This document shows positions 25,639 through 36,153 of a DNA stretch of 60,960 nt, one piece after another. Numbering within the stretch: the stretch's first letter is position 1; every line of letters begins with the position of its first letter. Below the pieces are notes generated by a model, which did no database searches, had not been told where the DNA came from, and saw nothing but the letters and a program-made list of their open reading frames with translations. This DNA comes from Chrysomallon squamiferum (taxonomy: Eukaryota; Mollusca; Gastropoda; Neomphalida; Peltospiridae). Where the stretch lies: NCBI GenBank assembly GCA_012295275.1, contig CM022669.1, forward strand, positions 10,138,989 through 10,199,948. The letters run 5' to 3'. A program made the position numbers and the translations under genes.

Positions 25639-27845
25639 GGTCTAGTTCAGTAGTTGTTACAAAAATAAGTACTACAGTAATTACTACTATTATTAGTAAT
25701 GGTGCAATATCTTTCTTCAAACACTTTTACTACTACTAGTACAACTATCACTACTATTATTACTTCTATAACTAGTTCTATTATTACTATTATTACTATT
25801 ACTACAACTACTACAACAGTTACTACTACTACTACTATTTCTATTATTAGTATTATTACCACTACCATTACTCCTACAGTTATCACTACTACCACTACAA
25901 CTAAGAATATTACTTATACTACCACTATGGCTATTACTACTACTACATTTACTAACTCCATCACCACCACCATTACTATTACTACTTTCACTACTACTGT
26001 TCCTTTTATGTAATTTTTTCAGATTAGTTATAAATATAGAGGATGTGATGTTATATGCATCACCTCAGGCCTCACCTCGAACAAGAGGATAAGATGAGAA
26101 ACGGTTGAGAAAATCTGAAGACGGGGACACATAAAACATCAGTCTAATTTAAATGGTGAGAATGCTAAAAGTTTGACAGAAAGGAAACTTGTAAACAGAA
26201 CAACAATTATATAATCTGTCTGTTGGGCATTAATTTTCTTTAGAAAGACCAGCTCAAGAAATAATTAACTGTAGTGGTGATCCACTGCCTAACAAACAGT
26301 TCATGTGTCTGTTTTGAACGAACGTGGCCACACACAATGTAGATAAGAGGATGACAATTTTGCATTGCTTATAAGTGAAAACAAGTTGTGATTTTTTAAA
26401 TCAATAGCTGTATGCCTTGGATGTGTTAAGCATAACCACATGTGCAAAGACTGAAAACTCATATTGAATGTTCAATTTGTCAAGGAAAATTTCAGATACT
26501 TCTTCATGTGGGCATCAAAAGAAAGGCAAATTGAAAGTGTAATGTTATCAAGGTTCACGTGCCTCGTTTCCTTATTAAAGATATAATGAGTAAACTTGGA
26601 GCCAATGGTGAAAAAATATGAAAATTACTCTGTATGCAATTTGTGAACTGTAAACTTGGCTGGATGTTCTGGTATGTTATCCTTAATTCTAACTACAAAG
26701 TGAATGAAGAACATTTGCACTCTTCCATGGAAAGAATGTCAATGTGATTGGATATACTGGTTTGCCAACCAATACTGACTTTCCAGAATGAAGGAAAGAT
26801 GATGATAACAATTTGGAGGTGAAGAGATTACAGGTAATAATCTTGTGAATTGGCACCACAGGCTTGAAGATCTAGCAATGATCAATTGTGATAAAAGGAA
26901 GTGCTCCTTCATGAACAATTTTGTTTTAAAGCACCCTCCTTTCTGAGAAAAAAACAACTGATTTTGGCATACAGTGAAAGAAATTTCTTACAGTGGACCT
27001 GCTAATGATCATGAACTGTAAATGTATCTGTGGTAAATCGGTCATCAGAAATTATGGATAGATTTATTAATTACTTTTCTTCCATCGATGACACTCAAAA
27101 AGATAATTGGTTGGTTGATAATCGGTAAAGACAGACTTAAATTTTGAATGAACAATTTTGTTAATAAAAGATTCTCATGTGTCATCAGTTATACTGTTAT
27201 AACATTGTGGGTCATATGGGAAAAAATTCAGTGCTAGCACATAAAAGACACTGGTTTTATAAAGAAGGTGTAGAAGCACTAGCCAGGCAACTTGTTCCCA
27301 AATGTGTAGTATGTCATGAGTATAGAGCTAAAGGAAAATAAAATAAAGTGGCTAATCTTCCTACTGATTTATTGACGCCTAATGAACAACCATTCACTAG
27401 AGTGGATGCAGAATATTTTGGATCTTTTATGAAAAAACAAGAATGCACTGTGATAAGACACTTTGTTGTTATGTTTAGCTGTTCATGATGTTCATGTGGC
27501 ACTATCAATATACCTGCAAAAGAATATTCAGTGGACATTTAATCCTTCTCGTGAATTCCCAGACACAGCTACTACTACTACTATTGTTACTGCTACTACT
27601 GAATTACTACTACTACTAATACTATTTATAAAATACTGGCATTTTATTGTTACTACTACAAAAACTGCAATTACTATTATACACTATTTGAATACCAGTA
27701 TTTCTCTCGATTTGCTCCGCTGAAGAACGCATATCGAGAATGAAATCAGGATCATCATCATATGATATTTTGAACAATCCACACTTTGAACATTCTGACC
27801 GATTTATAGAATTTTTTTTGTATTGACAAAGATCACATTTCCAGC
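18101..27845 (-). CDS. RanBP2 zinc finger-TIR domain protein (6 exons seen, 5' end incomplete)
   Basis: Exons in gene order: 27845-27696, 25479-25360, 21999-21922, 21377-21286, 20794-20635, 18291-18101 (stop 18101-18103). All five junctions keep one reading frame, giving 262 residues without a start. The first exon has a RanBP2-type zinc finger (WKCDLC..N..CSKCG) and an acidic stretch. The second encodes RNWLECLKASPSFFEYAEKY, the third a Ser/Asp/Glu linker. Exons 4-6 form a TIR domain: GHIMISYSW (strand A), VWMDVDNMKGST (BB-loop region), VVLVCMS, a conserved Glu in NEAKYA, DGWLGIIV and LYFDFSGKYPF. TIR domains signal by assembly, and some cleave NAD+; the Glu matches the catalytic position in NADase TIRs and its codon G|AA is split by the last intron. 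Upstream exons should lie beyond 27.85 kb. The exon 1-2 link rests on matching phase only. Confidence 0.75.
18479..18640. repeat. (GTT)n and ACT/ACC-rich tract
   Basis: (GTT)n at 18479-18526 followed by ACT/ACC-rich sequence, inside the last intron of the TIR gene. Open frames on both strands here are microsatellite artefacts. Confidence 0.85.
18640..19234 (+). mobile_element. BEL/Pao-like retroelement relic (integrase region)
   Basis: One frame reads MANLPTDES and then TRVGVDYF, resembling the start of the BEL/Pao integrase core (consensus-type 'MADLP...TRVGVDYFGP'). Reading frames are broken by stops. The right end was later interrupted by the hAT element. The block is homologous to 27040-27560. 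Confidence 0.65.
19243..20447 (+). mobile_element. hAT-family DNA transposon, internally deleted
   Basis: The element is 1205 bp, flanked by a perfect 8-bp target duplication TTCTAGAG at 19235-19242 and 20448-20455. The left end begins CAGTGGTGCCCA; the right end, reversed, begins CATTAGTGCTCACA. Inside is a transposase remnant with NMLNELNLELQGKD, an open frame at 19708-20067, and a hAT dimerisation-type tail (CESDFSHMKI, TDEHLEVCLRMA) interrupted by a stop after 'LTALFG'. The N-terminal zinc finger and most of the catalytic core are missing, so it cannot move on its own. It resembles the ZBED/GTF2IRD2-type hAT lineage. It sits in the last intron of the TIR gene. Confidence 0.85.
20520..20634. 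repeat. ACT/ACC-rich tract at intron donor side
   Basis: An imperfect ACT repeat that begins directly at the donor of the TIR exon ending at 20635 (gene strand: gttagtagtagtag). Comparable tracts follow two other donors of this gene. Confidence 0.7.
21102..21155. repeat. (CA)n microsatellite
   Basis: About 26 uninterrupted CA units within a TIR-gene intron. A tetranucleotide ATCT run follows at 21243-21266. Confidence 0.9.
21546..21845. repeat. Imperfect (ACT)n tract
   Basis: About 300 bp of imperfect trinucleotide repeat between TIR exons at 21286-21377 and 21922-21999. Leucine-rich or Ser/Asn-rich frames read from it are not genes. Confidence 0.85.
22000..23430. repeat. Duplicated block, copy A (TIR-gene intron)
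   Basis: Homologous to ~27850-30100. Shared landmarks include 'gctgtggtcttcttattta', 'ggttgaacaatggggcagg' and 'tttccagtccaacagagcca'. Copy B carries a ~340-bp segment (29470-29810) absent here. No coding potential is shared apart from a short paralogous open stretch (EAVVFLFTQKIC). Confidence 0.75.
23540..23683 (+). other. Short open frame MSLVAY..., possible 5' gene fragment
   Basis: ATG at 23540 opens 47 codons starting MSLVAYNSSDKSKDSDDDA, then stops. The beginning resembles the N-terminus of PRCC-like nuclear proteins (MSLVAY.SSD), but the rest does not continue that family, and the frame lies inside an intron of the opposite-strand TIR gene. Possibly a captured or retroposed 5' fragment. 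Weak evidence. Confidence 0.25.
23684..25359. other. TIR-gene intron, no gene seen
   Basis: AT-rich sequence with a (CA)n tract at 23808-23851. An 83-codon minus-strand frame at 23941-24192 has no recognised motif. Confidence 0.4.
25600..26010. repeat. (TTA)n and imperfect ACT/ATT tract
   Basis: (TTA)n at 25605-25638 and ACT-type imperfect repeat at 25680-25990 in the TIR-gene intron between 25480 and 27695. It occupies the same relative place as the repeats at 18390-18640 in the last intron. Confidence 0.8.
26030..27560 (+). mobile_element. BEL/Pao-like retroelement relic (second, longer copy)
   Basis: A zinc-knuckle-like region (Cys/His spacing near 26400-26520) is followed, after a degraded middle, by an integrase zinc-binding region (LVPKCVVCHEYRAKGK) and NLPTD..TPNEQPFTRVDAEYF. 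These correspond to the gag knuckle and integrase start of BEL/Pao elements. Multiple stops and frame changes show it is dead. No LTRs were recognised. It lies in the intron between the zinc-finger exon and the next TIR-gene exon. Confidence 0.6.
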
Positions 27846-27849
27846 CTGG

Positions 27850-30100
27850 AAGAAAAAAATAAATAAATATATATACATATATATACACACTGGCAAACCA
27901 GTACATCCAATCACATTGACATATATATAATAAAAATAATAAGAAAAAAAAAAAAAAAAAAAAACAAAGAAACAAATGAAAAACAAAACTAAATATATAA
28001 ATACATTTATTTTACTTTACTTTAAATGTTTAAAAGTATTTTACTTATTTTTATTTTTATTTAAGATTTTGAATTATCAAAATGTTTTATATTTTTAAAT
28101 TTGTTATCTTGTTCTTTACAGAGATACAATATGTAATATAGTATTTTGATAAATCGTTTTTGATTCCATTACGAAAAGTGTTTATTACACGTCAACAGAA
28201 AGTTAGCTTGTTCAATCAGCCCTGCATTAGTACAACAGAAGCTCATACAGATTTGATAGATCCACTAATAACATCTGCTGATCACATACATAATTCTGAA
28301 GCTGTGGTCTTCTTATTTACACAGAAAATTTGCTTTCTTATTTACAAGTGCCCAAATTAATCCCTTGGTAAGGATATAGATGTTGAAAACACTGCTGGAA
28401 ACCAACTCTCCATTGAACGAAACTCGGATCTGATAAAATGTCCCAGAGGAAACTTGTATGGACAAAGATCAAATTTTCCTACAAATATTAACAAAGGTAC
28501 GACTTCCAGTAACCATCATATTTTTATGGTGAGTTAACTAATGAGCTGACCAGCAAAGGAAAGTGAATAATACCTGACTTTCTATCAGTTTCAGTGATCA
28601 AAGCTGACACTCACTGGCACCCAAAGATTTAGTCTTGGAGCAATAATTCTCATTTCTTTTGTATATTACAGCTCTTTTTATAAAAGGAAAGTCACAAAAA
28701 GAAAGCAGTAAAAAAAAAAATAATAATAATATGTTTCTATCTTAATTTGTTCCAGCAGATTTGAAGCATTTAATATAGACATGCTCTTTCATTATTTCCA
28801 GATTCATCCCTTCCTTAGGTATGAACTAGCAGCTCAGAAAATCTCGTTTTAAATCCCCAAATTGGATGGTATTTTGTCCTTTTTCTCTCAATACAATAAA
28901 ATACAGTAAAATGACTAATTATAATCTGATTTTTGTAAATCAATCAAGTTTATCCAGAATGAAAAGACCTATATAAATAGGGATAATCAGACATGTTTCA
29001 AACCCGCAAGGCAAAATATAGCTCACCTCACCAACCTATTCTGACAATCATTTGTATGCCATGTGACCTTAACTCTAATTTTAGTTGTAATCAGTTGATC
29101 ACAGAGACAGGTGAGCCATTCTCAGATTTAAATACAGTGCCACAGAATTAAGGGTGACCATGACAGGTTGAACAATGGGGCAGGTCAGGCCATTTAACAA
29201 TTAACCTTATAGAAATTAGTGTCTTACCATTTTTTGTATCCACTTATTGTTTTAGATTAGACAGATCTGCCATTGACGTTATAGAGCTACTTGATACGGG
29301 CGACTATTCAAGCTGTCCAAGAGATGTTCTCTGATTTAGCACTTTAAACATTGTTTTTCGGAACATTCAACTTCTTACATGCAGCTAAAGATTATTTACT
29401 TTGAAATGTAATCTCTGTGTTGTAGAATTAAGAAAACGCTTAGAAATAAGATTACATCTGATTTATTTATTTATTTTCTGACAGATGATAAGAACATACC
29501 AAAAGAAGGGCAATCAAGACTGATGTCAATAGACGTCTTGGAATGTGTTGTAGAGAATGTTATAGAAGGAATATCGCTGCAAAACATAGTTGAAGCTTTT
29601 CATGAAAGAAACGTTAAGACGTGCTTTTGAGAAAAGGCGACGGGGTCAAGAGTTAAACTCCTTTCCACAAAGCTGTGAGACATGACAACTTATCACAGAA
29701 GAAATGGAGGACACATTGACTCGATATATACTAGCAACATCAATTTCCAGCTGCATGGATCGAAAATGGGATAGAAATCATCAACGTTTCTATTATTCCA
29801 AGCTGTTGCTCAGGCTGTGCTTGTGCTCTCTCATTTTTAAAACTAATTTGAGTGTATTTATTATGACTATAATACCTTGTCTCAATTTGTCTCACGTTAA
29901 CCGTGATAAACTATTTTCGTATATATTTTCATTTAACCGTTTTCCAGTCCAACAGAGCCATTTTATGTGCAAAAAGCACATTTTCATGAAATTGTATCAA
30001 CTTGTCGAGTGACAATAAATATTTTCGTTTTCATTTTATCATACAATTTTATGTTGTTGATTTTGATTTAAATGTTTATCAGTTGTTTTCCAAGTTATTT
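27850..30100. repeat. Duplicated block, copy B
   Basis: The counterpart of 22000-23430, in the same orientation, adjoining the zinc-finger exon just as copy A adjoins the exon at 21922-21999. Poly-A at ~27945-27963. Contains the extra segment 29470-29810. Confidence 0.75.
29485..29630 (+). other. Possible exon, unknown product
   Basis: After the acceptor-like tract ttattttctgacag an open frame reads DDKNIPKEGQSRLMSIDVLE and continues to HERNVKTCF and a stop at 29628-29630. Composition looks coding. I do not recognise the domain. The segment exists only in copy B of the duplicated block. It could be a captured exon or chance. Confidence 0.25.
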
Positions 30101-30484
30101 TGAAATAAATCATATATTTTGTGCTTATTTAAGAGTGTTTATATTGTAAAAGATGCATTGCCGCAAGATACCCCCAAGGTGACCCAACCGGCCCCAGACG
30201 GGTTAGGCTGGGCCAGTTTGGGTATGTATCATTAACCATTAATTATTAAAAGGGAGTAACAAATGAGGATATTTCAAACATTTGTAATTGCTCCTAAATA
30301 ATGAAAATTTCTTTTAATCCATTATAAGGCTTTGTTTTCCGATCTGAACTTGGATTATAGGTTAAAATGTCTAAACTGACTCAACCTGTCCCGGTCTCCA
30401 CTACAATGAATAAAAATGATTATGGTGGTGGGAGGGATTGTATATTTCCCCCCCTCTTTTATGCAGCAGTACTGTCTCATGTAA

Positions 30485-30882
30485 AGAAATAGGAGATCAT
30501 GCTTCAATGTAAAGGCACCATTGTAGGCAAACTTCGTGATAAACAGAAGGACCTGGCTACCAGATTATTATCGAACATTATCAAGCCAGATGCTTTGAAA
30601 GAGCTGATTGCCAAGAGGCTTTAGGCCTGTATGTCTCTGATTTATAAAAAAATTATTAGTCTACTTTAAATATATCATATCTTATCATACAGATAATAAT
30701 TCTATTCTTCTCTCACCCCGCTGGGTATGTTGGGTGGGTGAAAATAAAGACAAATGTCTGAAAGAAATTCACAGTTGTTTATTTAAAACGTTTCTTGAAT
30801 GCAGTGGATTGCTGCTGGCAGATCTTTTGACCAAACAGAACGAGTCTCTAGAAAATACTGATGTGATGGAATGTTAGAAAAA
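30485..30882 (+). pseudogene. Unidentified helical exon, copy 1
   Basis: After an acceptor-like tract (ttttatgcagcag) the frame includes GTIVGKLRDKQKDLATRLLS and ALKELIAKRL, then a stop. After an AT-rich interruption it continues LKEIHSCLFKTFLECSGLLL and LLTKQNESLENTDVMEC-stop. An earlier TAG also breaks the frame. The pattern of short helices could suggest a death-fold or similar helical bundle, but I do not recognise the family. Confidence 0.4.
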
Positions 30883-31196
30883 TGTGAACTTCTCGTACGA
30901 CGAAATAGTGAATGAATTGTTGTGGAAAATATTAGTCTTTTGGGGAAATTTTTATTTTTTCTAACCACCTAAATTAATTAATTAATTCGCTGTTTATGAC
31001 TACATGAGTAATGCAGTAATTGTCATTTACAAATATATAAAATATATAAAATAAAATTTCAAACGCTTTAACTATCACTTACAAATATATAAGATATATA
31101 AGATAAAATTTTTAAAACTTTAGCATCGGAAAATATCTTTTCATTTTAAAAAGATTTAGCATAACTACGTTAGATACAAAATAAAAACAGTCTTAC

Positions 31197-31206
31197 CCCT
31201 TTCCAT
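31197..31206 (-). other. GIMAP-type 10-nt first exon, MERG variant
   Basis: Minus strand: tatttacaacATGGAAAGGG then gtaagac. Same size and splice phase as the GIMAP first exon but encoding MER(G). No downstream partner exon is visible on this strand in the unit. Confidence 0.35.
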
Positions 31207-32041
31207 GTTGTAAATACTGTAAATATTGTAGCTGTTTGTAATACTGGTTACAGCTAACGGAATGCCGAGGTATCAAAGATATTCAGGTTATATCAGAAAT
31301 AACTGAAAAGACGCGCATAATATTTTTACAAGTTCAGTCATGTTTTATCTATAGGTGGATCTTTTCATTATGATTATTATTTTCTAATGAATAAAGTGAC
31401 AGATAGATACTGTAAATCAGAGATCTACAGCTCAGTCCAGATAAATAATCTTAGATGTAACATATGAAATAGTAAATGCACCTCAGACAGTTGTATTCTT
31501 TTCTATATTATTTTCTAATTAATACAGGGTCAGTTAATTCATTATAAACCAGAGATCTGTACCGTGTTGCATTGAAAGAACCTGAGATAAAAAACAGGAT
31601 AATATGAAATGTTAAACGTACCTGAGACAATTGTGTTTATTCTTTCAAATTAGTTTATCACTGTTTTGGAGAGGTATAATAGCTCACAGTAATGAATGCC
31701 ATCAAATTAACACTGTTAAAAAAGATTTGAACGTCGCCATTTTAAACCTTACGTCAAGTTATGACTGTTTTTTTTTTTTTTTTTTTTTTTTTGAGGGGGG
31801 GGCAGTTGATTTTTTTATTGCTTTTTTTTAAAAAACTTTTTGTTCTTGATTTTGTTTCTTTCAGGGATACAAGAAGAATCTTTTTAGTAAATCGACTACA
31901 GATACTGAACTTAAATGTGTGTGTGTGTGTGTAAATTATGACGGTAAACCGTTTTTTATCTAATGCAGTAGGGACCTTAACCATACCCTAATAAGCCTTC
32001 GATCAACATATATAACTAAATAACTAACTAACTAACTAACA

Positions 32042-32077
<36 letters not shown>

Positions 32078-32133
32078 ATTTTCTAAAACTTTAACATTCG
32101 GAAATATATGTTGAATTTAAAATGACCTTTTAC

Positions 32134-32143
32134 TTGAAGCCAT
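32134..32143 (-). other. GIMAP-type 10-nt first exon, MASS variant
   Basis: Minus strand: ATGGCTTCAA then gtaaaagg, preceded ~100 bp upstream by reversed GIMAP promoter sequence with a single GAAACC. Relic or silent promoter copy. Confidence 0.35.
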
Positions 32144-32441
32144 GTTAAATGACTGTACATTTTTAACAGTATTGGTATATTTAAATAAAGAAACTAATCA
32201 CTAATATGGAAATGAAGGTCTGTGTGTCAATGATACACCGAAACCAGTAAATATTTCCGTAAACGTGTTCAAACTTGTTAACTGCCGAGTCACCGACAGT
32301 TTATATGTCCTTATGTCAACGACGCTATAGCAATAAATAATAACAGAAAATATTAATTTTAAATCAGAAACAAATAAGCGACGAACCTAAATGGAGGGAA
32401 GAAAAAGAGAAGATAATAATTAATTCTTATGTGAATATTTG

Positions 32442-32494
<53 letters not shown>

Positions 32495-33731
32495 ATAAGA
32501 ATTTAGTAATGAGTGTGGCGAATTCACGCTCCATCTTGGTAATATATTAATAGGGATAAAATAAATGAATCCAGTGATCAATCAGTCAACATCCATTTAG
32601 CCTTAAAGTGAGTTTTCGTTCACTTTTACTGGAATCTTAATCTGTGACAAATATAAACAGGTCAACAACGTCGTCAAAGGGTATTTGTAAAATAAATTCG
32701 AATGTTTATCACTTGCTTTCCAACTTATTTTGATATAAATCACCTATTTTGTTATATGAGAGTATTTATCTTGTATATGATACACTACTAGAGGTGACCC
32801 AGGGTGACCCAACCTGCCCCAGCCGGGTTAGACAGGTCAGTTTGGGCATGTGTCTTTAACCATTAATTATTAAAAGAGAATAACAAATCAAGAGATTTCA
32901 ACCATTTAGTGTCCAACTCCGACCTAACAAATGGCTCCGACTCCTATTTGTTAATTGTAATACGTAAGTTTCTCTATACTCATCATACTTTCAGTTATTC
33001 TATCATTTTATCAGAGTAATCCATCTGAACAGAGAACTGCCTGTTTGAAAATCATGTTTGTTTTGTTGTACGTGTAACAAAAGAGTAAGCATAGAAAACT
33101 ATTTTAACACTGTGTATGTAAGATTATTTTATTAGTACAATGCGGTAAATCTCTCATATTTTATCAAACACATAATAATGCTTTTCTTCTCACTCGAAAA
33201 ATCATTTTTCAAATCGAACTGATTAATTAGTTTTTATGGTAATGCAGTAACTGTAATTTACAAATATATAAGATGTAAAAATAATTATAATTTCTAAATG
33301 TCTATCTGGTTACGTCAATTACAGTTTTCATATTAAAGTTCTAAAGTAGATCTGTTACTGAAATTACAACAGTTCATTTAATGCCTAGCAGTTTCAGCTT
33401 TTGAAAACAAACAAACAAATATTCAAAATTAAATATATGAATAAATAAATAGATACAATTTCTAATACTTTAACATTGGTAACTATATGTTGAGTTTAAA
33501 ATGACATTTTACTTGAAGCGATGCTGTAAGAATAACTTCTGAAACAATTTTCTTGTTAAACGATTGTACATTTTTTAACAGTATTGGTATTTTTAAATAA
33601 AGAAAATAATTTAGAAAAGAAGTAGAGTGTGTCATCGATACACCGAAACCAGTAAATATTTCCGTTAACGTTTTCAAACTTGTAAATTATATATTTTAAT
33701 TCCCTAGATAAAAAATAAAAAAGAGTCTTAC

Positions 33732-33741
33732 CCCTTTCCAT
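33732..33741 (-). other. GIMAP-type 10-nt first exon, MERG variant
   Basis: Minus strand: ATGGAAAGGG then gtaagact, the second copy of the 31197 variant. A degenerate MAS-type copy (ATG changed to ATC) lies nearby at ~33512-33522. Confidence 0.35.
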
Positions 33742-34284
33742 TTTGTTATTACTGTAAATATTGTAGCTGTTTGTTATACTATTTACAGCTAACGGAATGG
33801 CGAGGTGTCAAGCATACAAAGGTTATATTAGAAAAATAATTAAGAAAACGCGCATAATATTTTTATATGTTTAGTCATTTTTTCTATAGCGGGATCTTTT
33901 TTTCTTTTGTATTTTCTAATAAATAAAGGTCAGTTAATCTACTGGAGACCGTGATCTGAACCGTGAGTTCAATGAAAGAATCTGAGATCAAAAATAGGTT
34001 AACACGAAATGTTAAACGTACCTGAAACAATTGTGTTTATTCTTTCAAAATAGTATATCAGTGTTTTGGGGAGGTATGATCGTTTACATCATTGATTAAT
34101 TGTAATACATAAGTTTCTACGTCCACATCATGCTTTCTGTTATTTTGTCATTTTATCAGAGTAATCAGTCTGAACAGATAGCTGCCAGTTTGAAAATCAT
34201 ACGTTTGTTTTGTCCTACGTATAACAAAACGTGTGTGTAGGTTTTTCTCCTTATTTTGTGCAGCAGTACTGTGTCATCTAAAGA

Positions 34285-34530
34285 AATAGGGGTTCATGTT
34301 TCTGTGTAAAGGCAACATTGTGGGAAACCTTCGTGATGAACAGAAACAGCTGGCTATCAGATTATTATCCAACTTTATCAAGACAGACATTTTGAAAGAG
34401 CTGATTACAAAGAAGCTAGAGACGCGCTCGTTATGTTGTGTGGGTGAAAATAAAGATGAATTTCTCAAAGAAATTCTAAGTTGTTTATCTACAACGTTTC
34501 TTGAATGGAGTGGATTGCTTTTTTTTTTTT
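34285..34530 (+). pseudogene. Unidentified helical exon, copy 2
   Basis: After ttattttgtgcagcag the region reads GNIVGNLRDEQKQLAIRLLS, then DILKELITKKLETRSLCCVG and FLKEILSCLSTTFLEWSGLL, and runs into a poly-T. The TAG near its start is shared with copy 1. Homologous to copies at 30485 and 35535. Unknown family. Confidence 0.4.
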
Positions 34531-34750
34531 TTTTTTTTTTAAACTTTTTGTTTTTGTTTTTGTTTCAGGAATACAAGAAGAATCTTTTTCGTAAATCGAC
34601 TACAGATACGGTACTTAAATGTTTGTGTGTGTATATATAAATTATGACGGTAAACCGTTTTTTATATAAAGCAGTAGGGCCCTTAACCATACCCTAATAA
34701 GCCTTCGATCAACATATATAACTAAATAACTAACTAACTAACTAACTAAC

Positions 34751-34794
<44 letters not shown>

Positions 34795-34850
34795 ATTTTC
34801 TAAAACTTTAACATTAGGAAATATATGTTGAATTTAAAATGATCTTTTAC

Positions 34851-34860
34851 TTGAAGCCAT
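34851..34860 (-). other. GIMAP-type 10-nt first exon, MASS variant
   Basis: Minus strand: ATGGCTTCAA then gtaaaaga, the same as 32134-32143 one unit later. Confidence 0.35.
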
Positions 34861-35534
34861 GTTAAATGACTGTACATTTTTAACAGTATTGATATATTTA
34901 AATAAAGAAAATAATCACTAATATCGAAACGAAGGACTATGTGTCATTGATACACCGAAACCATTAAATATTTCCCTTAACGTGTTCAAACTTGTTAATT
35001 GCCAAGTCACCGACAGTTTACATGTCCTTATGTCAACGACGCTTTAGCAATAAATAATAACAGAAAATATTAAATTTTAAAAACTAAATAAATGATGAGC
35101 CTTAGTTGGGGGAAGAAAAAGAGAAGATAATAATTAATTCTTATGTGAATATTTGTTATTATTATTATTATTTTTATTATTATAAGAATTCACGCTCCAT
35201 CTTGGTAATATATTAATAGGAATAAAGTGAATGAATCCTGTGATCAATCGGTCAACGACGCTTCAGCAATAAACAATAACAGGATATTTCAAACATTTGT
35301 AATTTCTTCTAAATAATCAAAGTTTCTTTTAATCCACTATAAAGGTTTGTTTTTCGATCTGTATTTGAATTAGCGGTTAAAATGACAAAACGTGACTCAA
35401 CCTGTCCCGGTGTCCACAACAATGAACATAAATGATTCTGACGGAGGAATTTTGTGGGGGGGGGTTAGTGTGGTTTTTGATTTTTGATTTTTTTTTGTGT
35501 GTGTGTGTGGTTTTTTTCCCGCTCTTTTGCGAAG

Positions 35535-35910
35535 AAGTACTGTATCATCTAAAGAAACAGGGGATCATGTTTCAGGGAAAGGACACTATCGTGGGGAAAC
35601 TTCGTGCTGAACAGAAAGACCAGACTATCAGATTTGTATCGATTTGAAAGAGCTGATTTCAAAGAGGTTATAGGCCTGTATGGGTCTGATTTATCAAAAC
35701 AATTATTATAGTACTTTAAAGACATCATATTTTGTCATACAAATAATAATGCTATTGTTCTCTATTCCAAGCTGGTTATGTTGGATTTCTCAAAGAAATT
35801 CACAGTTGTTTATTTGAAACGTTTCTTGAATGCAGTGGACTGCTGCTGACAGATATTTTGACCAAACAGAACGAGTCTCTAGAAAATACTGATGCATTGG
35901 AATGTTAGAA
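35535..35910 (+). pseudogene. Unidentified helical exon, copy 3
   Basis: Here the early codon is CAG instead of TAG: EEVLYHLKKQGIMFQGKDTI then VGKLRAEQKDQTIRF. The frame then stops early, and the rest (LLTKQNESLENTDALEC) follows after a deletion. The acceptor seen in copies 1-2 (gcagcag) is gcgaagaag here. Confidence 0.4.
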
Positions 35911-36143
35911 AAATGTGATCTTCATTTGCAACAAAATAGCGAATGAGGTACTGGGTTAAAAATTGGTCTTTTTAGGAAATGTTCTATTTTTCCAAATTTT
36001 CTGCATTAATTAATTAATTCCTTGTTTATGAATATATGACTAATGTAATAACACTCTTTTATAAATGTATAATATGTATAAAATAAAATTTCGAACATTT
36101 TAGCATCGGAAAATATCTATTCAGTTTTAAAAGGATTTCTTAC

Positions 36144-36153
36144 CTAAATCCAT
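36144..36153 (-). other. GIMAP-type 10-nt first exon, MDLG variant
   Basis: Minus strand: ttattacaacATGGATTTAG then gtaagaaatcc. A degenerate MER-type copy with its donor changed lies at ~36282-36291. Both are just before the satellite begins. Confidence 0.35.
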
